From Geodermatophilus sp. TF02-6 (GTDB taxonomy: Bacteria > Actinomycetota > Actinomycetes > Mycobacteriales > Geodermatophilaceae): a DNA stretch of 64,000 bases. The DNA lies in NCBI RefSeq assembly GCF_003319115.1, contig NZ_QOHF01000005.1:62001-126000 (forward strand), written 5' to 3'. Position numbers and translations under genes: made by a program. How positions within the stretch are numbered: the stretch's first letter is position 1; the number at the start of each line of letters is the position of its first letter. The notes below the pieces were generated by a model. That model worked only from the letters and a program-made list of their open reading frames with translations. It searched no databases and had not been told where the DNA came from. Positions 55,165-61,827 of this stretch are shown here, piece after piece.

Positions 55165-57087
55165 ATGATGACGGAGACCGCGCCGCCGCGTCTGCTCACC
55201 TTGCCGGACATCGCTGCCCTGGCCGGTGTCCAACGCGCCGTCGTCTCCATGTGGCGGCGCCGCACCTCCGTGCGCGGTGCCGTGGTCCCCTTCCCGGCCG
55301 CGGTCGCCGTGGTGGACACGGTCGAGCACTTCGCCCTCGATGACGTCGTCGCATATCTCGCGGCGACCGGCCGCGGCAAGAATCCGGAGGCAGCCGTGGA
55401 CGCGGCCACCTTGGCTGCCCCGGTCGCGGCTGGCCACGAGTCCGCCGAGCTACTGCTTACACTCGCCGTGCTGACCGGCGCGGACCTCGCAAGTCTGGGC
55501 CCCGCCGAGCTGGTCACGCTCGCCGGGGAAGTCGATCAGGACGACCATTTCCTGCTGCGCGAGGCGAGGGAGCAGAGCTGGCACCCGGACCTGCCCGGGC
55601 ACGTCGACGAGCTGATGGCCGCGTCGTTCGGCGCCGAGGACGCCTTCGCCCGGCTGGACGGCGGTCGGCTCGCTCGCGGCGCCGGGCACCGCGGCTGCGC
55701 TCCCGAGTTGGTGTCGCTCGTCGCCTGCGTGACCGCTGCCTGCCGCGATCACGCAGGCACCGGCGCGGTGCTCGACGCCAGTGGTGACCTGCAGTTCGAT
55801 CAAGTCCTGGCCCCGCACTTCCCGGCCGTGCTGATCGAAGACTCTGCCGGTGTCGCGGCCCGCCGTCTGCGCCGTCGCGCCGCCGCGCTGCAATGGCCGG
55901 TCCTCCCGGAGCCGGGCAGCGTGCCCATCGTCCGCGTCCGGTCACTGCTCGGCATGGCGACCGACGACGTCCTGCATTCCGCTGACGACGTGGTGGTCAG
56001 CCTCGGTCCGGGGGATGTCGCCGTGGTACTGGGCCCGGCGACCGCGTTGACCGACGCCCTGGTGGGGTCCGTCGAGCGGGCGCGGGCAGAGACGCTCCGG
56101 CCGGGACCGCTGGCGACTGCCCTCCGGCTGCCGCGCGGCCTGTGGAAGGCGGCGCACCGGCAGAGCCCTGCCGTGTGGGTGCTGACCCAAGGCACCGGTC
56201 GCACTGAGGCCCGGCTGGCCGACCTGGACGGCGTCGATCTTGACCTCGACGATCTCGCCGCCGACGTCGCACAGGCCATGGCACCGCTGACGACCAGCGG
56301 GCCGTTGCCGACGGAGGCCCGCACCTATCGCTACCTGCGCCCACGTGCACTCGATCGGGTACTGGCCGGCGGGCCGCTGGTGCCACGCGGCACGCGGGCA
56401 GTGCGCCTGCACACAGGCGACGACCACCTGGAGACGACGCACTCCGCCGCCCGGGAACTGGAACGGCCGCTGCCGCCCCTCGATACCTCGGTGGCTGCTT
56501 GCCATGCCCGACCGGTGGTCCGCTGGCTGTCGTTGGGCGAACTGGTGAACGACAAGCGGCTCGTCCTGCGCCAGGGCAGTCGGATCGACCCGGCCGGTGC
56601 AGACCCCCGCGGTACGGTGCACGTGCTCTCCGCGGACGGCGCCGACGCAGACGTGCGGCTCGACCCCTTCTACGCGCGCGACCGGTACGCCCGGGCCACT
56701 TGGACCGAGCCCGGTGACGTGGTCTTCATCGAAAAGCCTCGGCCGCGGGCCATCGTCGACACCCGGGGCGGCAGCCTGGTGGCCACCCCGAGCCGCATCC
56801 TGCGGCTGGCCGACAACGCCCCGGTGGGTCCGCACGTGCTGGCCGAGCGGATCAACCGGTCGGTGCCGGGCAGCGAGTGGCGCACGTGGGACGTGCCCGC
56901 TCTCTCTCGCGCCGAGGCGGAGGCCCTGGATGCCCGCCTGGCTGAGGTCGCCTCGTACCGCTACGAGCTGCACCGGCACGAGCGGGCCCTCGACACGTGG
57001 GCTGCCGCCGCGGTCGCCGGGGTGGCAGCTGGCTCGCTCGCCGTCCCTCCGACCGATCAGCAGACCGCACCCGCAGAGAACAGGTGA
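55165..57087 (+). CDS. HTH / degenerate N6-methylase / specificity-like fusion protein
   Basis: A 640-residue protein. Residues ~8-60 are a DNA-binding helix-turn-helix (LLTLPDIAALAGVQRAVVSM, WRRR). The middle (~235-360) resembles a DNA N6-adenine methylase C-terminal region (GPGDVAVVLGPATALTDALV, PLATALRLPRGLWKAAHRQS, PAVWVLTQGTG) but lacks an NPP[FY] motif and a clear SAM-binding glycine motif. The end (~420-635) looks like a target-recognition segment (WLSLGELVNDKRLVLRQGSR, DPGDVVFIE-like TEPGDVVFIEKPR) with a closing HERALDTWAAAAVAGVAAGS. It heads the hsdMSR operon, four bases before hsdM. Function is not known; it could be an accessory specificity or regulatory subunit. Confidence 0.65.
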   Translation: MMTETAPPRLLTLPDIAALAGVQRAVVSMWRRRTSVRGAVVPFPAAVAVVDTVEHFALDDVVAYLAATGRGKNPEAAVDAATLAAPVAAGHESAELLLTLAVLTGADLASLGPAELVTLAGEVDQDDHFLLREAREQSWHPDLPGHVDELMAASFGAEDAFARLDGGRLARGAGHRGCAPELVSLVACVTAACRDHAGTGAVLDASGDLQFDQVLAPHFPAVLIEDSAGVAARRLRRRAAALQWPVLPEPGSVPIVRVRSLLGMATDDVLHSADDVVVSLGPGDVAVVLGPATALTDALVGSVERARAETLRPGPLATALRLPRGLWKAAHRQSPAVWVLTQGTGRTEARLADLDGVDLDLDDLAADVAQAMAPLTTSGPLPTEARTYRYLRPRALDRVLAGGPLVPRGTRAVRLHTGDDHLETTHSAARELERPLPPLDTSVAACHARPVVRWLSLGELVNDKRLVLRQGSRIDPAGADPRGTVHVLSADGADADVRLDPFYARDRYARATWTEPGDVVFIEKPRPRAIVDTRGGSLVATPSRILRLADNAPVGPHVLAERINRSVPGSEWRTWDVPALSRAEAEALDARLAEVASYRYELHRHERALDTWAAAAVAGVAAGSLAVPPTDQQTAPAENR

Positions 57088-57091
57088 ATAA

Positions 57092-58717
57092 GTGCCTCCA
57101 CGCGCCCAGAATCAGACTCCGGCAGAGCCGTCGACTGTGAAGGAGCTCAAGGACACCCTCTGGAAGGCCGCCGACAAGCTGCGCGGCTCGCTGTCGGCCC
57201 ATCAGTACAAGGACGTGATCCTGGGGCTGGTCTTCCTTAAGTACGTCTCCGACGCCTACGACGAGCGGCGTGAGCAGATCCGCATAGACGCGCTGGCCGA
57301 CGGGTGGAGCGAGGCGCAGATCGCCTCGATCATCGATGACCGCGAGGAGTACCAGGGCTACGGCGTCTTCGTGGTGCCCCCCGTCGCCCGGTGGACATAC
57401 CTGGCGCAGTACGCCAAGGGCAAGCCGGCCGAGGGATTCGAGCCCGACCGAACAATCGGCGAGCTGATCGTGGCCGCGATGGACGCGCTCATGGTGGCGA
57501 ACGAGAGCCTGCGGGGCACCTTGCCGCGGCTCTACAACAACGACAACATCGACCAGCGGCGGCTCGGTGAGCTGGTGGACCTGTTCAATAGCGCGCGGTT
57601 CAGTCGGCAGGGTGAGCACCGGGCCCGCGATCTGATGGGCGAGGTGTACGAGTACTTCCTGGGGACCTTCGCCCGGGCCGAAGGGCGGCGGGGTGGGGAG
57701 TTCTTCACGCCGCCGTCGGTGGTGCGGGTGCTGGTCGAGGTGCTGGAGCCGAGCAAGGGGCGGGTGTATGACCCGTGCTGCGGGTCGGGCGGGATGTTCG
57801 TGCAGACGGACAGGTTCCTTCGCGAGCACGATGGCGACCCGAAGGACATCGCGATCTTCGGTCAGGAGTCGATCGAGGAGACGTGGCGAATGGCGAAAAT
57901 GAACCTCGCCATCCACGGCATCGAAAACAAGGGGCTGGGCGCGCGGTGGGGCGACACGTTCGCCCGCGACCAGCACGGCGACCTGCGCATGGACTACGTG
58001 CTGGCCAACCCGCCATTCAACGTCAAGGACTGGACGCGCAATCCCGACGACCCGCGCTGGGTGTACGGGGTGCCACCGGCGAACAACGCGAACTACGCGT
58101 GGATCCAGCATGTGATCTCCAAGCTGGCGCCGGGTGGGCAAGCCGGCGTGGTGATGGCGAACGGCTCGATGTCGTCGCAGAGCAATGGGGAGGGCGACAT
58201 CCGATCGGCGATCGTCGAGGCCGACCTGGTCTCGTGCATGGTGGCGCTGCCGACGCAGCTGTTCCGCTCGACCGGCATCCCGGTGTGCCTCTGGTTCTTC
58301 GCCCGCGACAAGGCTGCGGGCGCGCACGGATCGGTGGATCGGCGCGGCGAGGTGCTGTTCATCGACGCCCGGGAGCTCGGCTATCTGGTTGACCGGGCCG
58401 AACGTGCCTTGTCGGACGAGGAGATCGTGCGCATCGGCGACACCTTCCACGCCTGGCGGGGTTCACCGTCGGCGACCGCGAAGGGGCAGACGTACGAGGA
58501 CGTGCCCGGCTTTTGTCGAAGCGCCACCTTGGCCGAAATCAAGGAAGCCGACTACGCGCTGACGCCCGGCCGGTACGTCGGCTTGGCTGCAATTGAGGAA
58601 GACGGCGAGCCGCTGGACGCGAAGATTGAGCGGCTGCGCACCGAGTTGCTGGCTGCCTTCGACGAAAGCCAGCGCCTCGAACAGCTCGTCCGCACCCAGT
58701 TGGAGCGCCTCACGTGA
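57092..58717 (+). CDS. hsdM: Type I restriction-modification DNA methyltransferase subunit
   Basis: A 541-residue N6-adenine methylase. The N-terminal helical domain (~15-150: LWKAADKLRGSLSAHQYKDV, ILGLVFLKYVSDAYDE) contacts HsdS. SAM motif I is VYDPCCGSGGMFVQTDRF; the catalytic motif is LANPPFNVKDW. Also VVMANGSMSSQSNGEGDIRS and CMVALPTQLFRSTGIPVCLW. It protects host DNA and forms the core of the restriction complex. Start GTG at 57092. It overlaps hsdS by GTGA. Confidence 0.96.
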   Translation: MPPRAQNQTPAEPSTVKELKDTLWKAADKLRGSLSAHQYKDVILGLVFLKYVSDAYDERREQIRIDALADGWSEAQIASIIDDREEYQGYGVFVVPPVARWTYLAQYAKGKPAEGFEPDRTIGELIVAAMDALMVANESLRGTLPRLYNNDNIDQRRLGELVDLFNSARFSRQGEHRARDLMGEVYEYFLGTFARAEGRRGGEFFTPPSVVRVLVEVLEPSKGRVYDPCCGSGGMFVQTDRFLREHDGDPKDIAIFGQESIEETWRMAKMNLAIHGIENKGLGARWGDTFARDQHGDLRMDYVLANPPFNVKDWTRNPDDPRWVYGVPPANNANYAWIQHVISKLAPGGQAGVVMANGSMSSQSNGEGDIRSAIVEADLVSCMVALPTQLFRSTGIPVCLWFFARDKAAGAHGSVDRRGEVLFIDARELGYLVDRAERALSDEEIVRIGDTFHAWRGSPSATAKGQTYEDVPGFCRSATLAEIKEADYALTPGRYVGLAAIEEDGEPLDAKIERLRTELLAAFDESQRLEQLVRTQLERLT

Positions 58718-59961
58718 GCACTCCGACGCGGACCGGCGGGCGCGACGCAACGCAAGCGGTCATTCCAGGACGTATCGCATTGAGCGTCGGGCGCCCACTA
58801 ATCCCCGAGCCCGAAGGGTTCGTGTGGACCAACTTGACCGATGTAGCTCAACTTGAAAGCGGGCATACACCCAGTCGTTCGCATCCCGAGTACTGGGACG
58901 GCGACATCCCGTGGATCGGTATCCGTGACGCTACCGCAAACCATGGCAGGCGAATCTCAAGCACGCGGGAGACTATTAGCCAAGCCGGCCTGGACAACTC
59001 CTCCGCCCGGCTGTTGCCAGCAGGTACCGTTTGCCTTTCTAGAACGGCGTCAGTGGGGTTCGTCGTCGAGACAACTCGTCCTATGGCTACAAGTCAGGAC
59101 TTTGTCAACTGGGTGTGCGGACCCCAGGTGTCAAGTGCGTACCTCCGTTACGTCCTCATGCTGGAACAGGACAGTATTCGACGCTTCGCCCATGGCACTA
59201 CACATCAGACAATGTACTATCCGGAAGCCAAGGCGCTTCACGCCCTGCTGCCCTGTCGGCGAACGCAAAAGGCGATCACCGAAATCCTCGGTTGCCTCGA
59301 CGACAAGATCGTCGCCAATTCGATTGTCGCTGAAAAGGCGGACGCGCTCGCAGCCGCCGCATATGCGTCAGCGGCGACCGAGACCGCGACACTGTCCTCC
59401 CTTGCGCGCTTCGTCAACGGGAAAGCTTTCACGAAGGGTGCCAGCGGCAAGGGTCGAGTCGTCATCCGCATCGCGGAGCTAAATTCGGGCCTGGGTGAGT
59501 CCACGGTGTACAACGACATCGAGGTCACTGACGACCACGTGGCGAGGCCGGGCGACCTGTTGTTCGCCTGGTCGGGTTCGCTGACGGCAGCGCGCTGGTT
59601 TCGGGCCGAGGCGATCATCAATCAGCACATCTTCAAGGTTGTCGCGGACCGTGGCTGGCCGCTGTGGCTGGTCAACCAGGCCGTCCGCAGCAAGCTGGCC
59701 GAGTTCAAGGCCATCGCCGCGGACAAGGCAACGACGATGGGCCACATCCAGCGGCGACACCTCGATCAGCCAGTCGCCATCCCGTCACCCGAGGTCGTCG
59801 AGCGCATCGACGGCATGATGACCGGTCTGTGGGACGCCGCCTTGGCCGCTGAGCTCGAGCGAGAGCGGTTGGCGGTGACGCGGGACGAGCTGCTGCCGCT
59901 GCTGATGTCGGGCAAGGTCCGCGTCCGTGACGCGCAGCGCCGAGTGGGCGACACCCTGTAA
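58714..59961 (+). CDS. hsdS: Type I restriction-modification specificity subunit
   Basis: A 415-residue subunit with two target-recognition domains. The first is at ~35-185 (LTDVAQLESGHTPSRSHPEY, WDGDIPWIGIRD, GTVCLSRTASVGFV, HQTMYYPEAKALHALLP), the first conserved spacer helix at ~185-230 (ITEILGCLDDKIVANSIVAE), the second TRD at ~230-360 and the distal helix at ~365-400. The first half is less GC-rich and codon-poor relative to neighbours, consistent with recent TRD exchange. It defines a bipartite DNA target. Start GTG at 58714. Confidence 0.94.
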   Translation: MSTPTRTGGRDATQAVIPGRIALSVGRPLIPEPEGFVWTNLTDVAQLESGHTPSRSHPEYWDGDIPWIGIRDATANHGRRISSTRETISQAGLDNSSARLLPAGTVCLSRTASVGFVVETTRPMATSQDFVNWVCGPQVSSAYLRYVLMLEQDSIRRFAHGTTHQTMYYPEAKALHALLPCRRTQKAITEILGCLDDKIVANSIVAEKADALAAAAYASAATETATLSSLARFVNGKAFTKGASGKGRVVIRIAELNSGLGESTVYNDIEVTDDHVARPGDLLFAWSGSLTAARWFRAEAIINQHIFKVVADRGWPLWLVNQAVRSKLAEFKAIAADKATTMGHIQRRHLDQPVAIPSPEVVERIDGMMTGLWDAALAAELERERLAVTRDELLPLLMSGKVRVRDAQRRVGDTL

Positions 59962-59970
59962 GTCCTGCGC

Positions 59971-60016
59971 CGACTCTTGCGCACTTGCGACATCGCAAGA
60001 CCATGCGCAAGAGTCG
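59971..60016. promoter_or_regulatory. Nested palindromes between hsdS and the next gene
   Basis: Perfect 13-bp outer arms (59971-59983 CGACTCTTGCGCA; 60004-60016 TGCGCAAGAGTCG) enclose perfect 7-bp inner arms CTTGCGA-2-TCGCAAG (59984-59999). A further direct copy CGCAAGAGTC lies at 60017-60026. It may be a terminator after hsdS or an operator for the ATP-binding regulator that follows; GCAAG repeats on one face argue for a binding site. Confidence 0.7.
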
Positions 60017-60078
60017 ACGCAAGAGTCAGCGCGGATCGGCAGGTCGGAGCCAGCTGTCGCGACAACTAGAGGAGCCAA

Positions 60079-61827
60079 GTGGAGACGTCCGCGATCATCG
60101 TACGGCTGCGACGGGTCGGAACCGACCTCGCCGACGTCGAGGTCAAGGCAGCCGCGGGCGGCCTGCCCAAGGACCTGGTCGAGACACTCAGCGCCTTCTC
60201 CAACGGCGACGGCGGCACCATCCTCCTCGGGCTGGACGAACGCGCCGGTTTCGCCCCGGCGCCCGGATTCGCCGCGGATCGCATCAGGGACGCCCTCGTC
60301 CACGCCTGCGCCAACCTTATGGAGCCACCACTACGGGTGCCGGTGGACATCGAAGAGATTGACGGCGGCCTTCTCGTGCGTGCTGACGTACCCGAACTTG
60401 ATCCGGTCGAGAAGCCCTGCTTCGTCAAGGCTCGCGGGGAGTACCAGGGTTCGTTCATCCGCACCGGGGACGGCGATCTCCGCCTGACCCACTACGAGAT
60501 CACGCAGTTCCTGTCCAACCGCGGTCAACCCACACACGACACCGAACCTGTCACCGGCGCCTCGGTCGACGACTTGGACCCTGATCTCGTCGCGGCGCTC
60601 CTGCGACGTGTGCGGGAGCGCTCGCCTCGATCGATCGCCGGGATCGACGACGTCGAGGCCCTCATCCGTCTCGGCGCGCTGACCCGGGTCAAGGATGACG
60701 TCCATCCGACCATGGCCGGCCTGCTGGCCCTCGGCGTGTACCCACAGCAGTTCTTCCCGCAGCTGTTCGTGGCCTTCGTCGCGTTGCCCGGGCTCGCCAT
60801 GGGCGACAAGAGCCCCGACGGCAAACGATTCCTCGACAACCTGAGCCTCGTCGGCCCCCTCCCGCTCATCGTCTCGGAGGCGGGCGAGGCCCTGCGCCGC
60901 AACATGCGCTCGGCGTCGGTGGTGACCGACCTCGGGCGGGTCGACCGCTACGACTACCCACTCGAGGTGTTCCGCGAACTGCTGGTCAACGCGGTCATGC
61001 ATCGCGACTACAGCCCCGCTGCCCGAGGCATGCGCGTCCAGGTGGAGCTCTATCCCGACCGCCTCGTCGTACGGAGTCCGGGAGGCTTGTTCGGGTCGAA
61101 CCGTGCACACACCCTGGGCACTGCTGACCAGGTGTCGACGTCCCGCAACGCCACCCTCGCCCGCCTGCTCGCCGATGTCGAGCTGCCCGGCGAGCCTGGG
61201 CGGGTGCTGTGCGAGAACCGCGGATCCGGCCTGCCCTCGGTCGTCCGGCAGCTGCGCCAGGCGGGGATGAGCCCGCCGGACTTCCACGTCACCCCGGCGG
61301 ATGTCGGGGTGCGGGTTCCTCGACACGCCCTGCTCGACGTGGACGTCGTCGAGTGGATCGGCTCCCTGAAGCAGGACAGACTCACCGACGCCCAGCACCT
61401 CGCGCTGGCGATGATGCGTAGCAGCGGTCGGGTCACCAACGGAATGCTCCAAGCCTGGGGCGTCGACCGCATCGCTGCCGGTTCGGCGCTTCGCGACCTG
61501 GTCGACCGGGGCCTCGCCACGAGCAGCGGCGGCAAGCGGTACGCCAGCTACGAGCTGGTCGACGACGTGGAACTTCCCGTCGCCACCGTTCAGGCCGAGC
61601 CCGAGGCCGGGCGCGGCATCGAGGCCGACTTCGACGCGATTAAGCAGGCCATCCGTGCCGGGCACACAACCGCTCGTGGGCTCCAGGCGGCGCTGGGGAT
61701 GAGCTACGACGCCGTCCACCGCAGGCTGCGCGCCCTGCGCGAACGGGGCGAGGTGGAGCAGACCCGGGACCGCAACGCCAAGAACCAGAGTTACCGCATC
61801 GTCGAGGACATGGGGGACGCACGATGA
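60079..61827 (+). CDS. AlbA/Schlafen-type ATP-binding DNA-binding protein in the R-M operon
   Basis: A 582-residue protein. Residues ~10-140 are the AlbA_2 (divergent AAA/Schlafen-like) domain: VEVKAAAGGLPKDLVETLSA, FSNGDGGTILLGLDERAG and SFIRTGDGDLRLTHYEI. Residues ~285-420 are an HATPase_c_4 region (EVFRELLVNAVMHRDYSPAA, CENRGSGLPSVVRQLRQAGM). Winged-helix segments occupy ~435-570 (MSYDAVHRRLRALRERGEVE). Such genes are often inserted between hsdS and hsdR and are thought to regulate or accompany the system. Start GTG at 60079; its stop overlaps hsdR by ATGA. Confidence 0.85.
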   Translation: METSAIIVRLRRVGTDLADVEVKAAAGGLPKDLVETLSAFSNGDGGTILLGLDERAGFAPAPGFAADRIRDALVHACANLMEPPLRVPVDIEEIDGGLLVRADVPELDPVEKPCFVKARGEYQGSFIRTGDGDLRLTHYEITQFLSNRGQPTHDTEPVTGASVDDLDPDLVAALLRRVRERSPRSIAGIDDVEALIRLGALTRVKDDVHPTMAGLLALGVYPQQFFPQLFVAFVALPGLAMGDKSPDGKRFLDNLSLVGPLPLIVSEAGEALRRNMRSASVVTDLGRVDRYDYPLEVFRELLVNAVMHRDYSPAARGMRVQVELYPDRLVVRSPGGLFGSNRAHTLGTADQVSTSRNATLARLLADVELPGEPGRVLCENRGSGLPSVVRQLRQAGMSPPDFHVTPADVGVRVPRHALLDVDVVEWIGSLKQDRLTDAQHLALAMMRSSGRVTNGMLQAWGVDRIAAGSALRDLVDRGLATSSGGKRYASYELVDDVELPVATVQAEPEAGRGIEADFDAIKQAIRAGHTTARGLQAALGMSYDAVHRRLRALRERGEVEQTRDRNAKNQSYRIVEDMGDAR

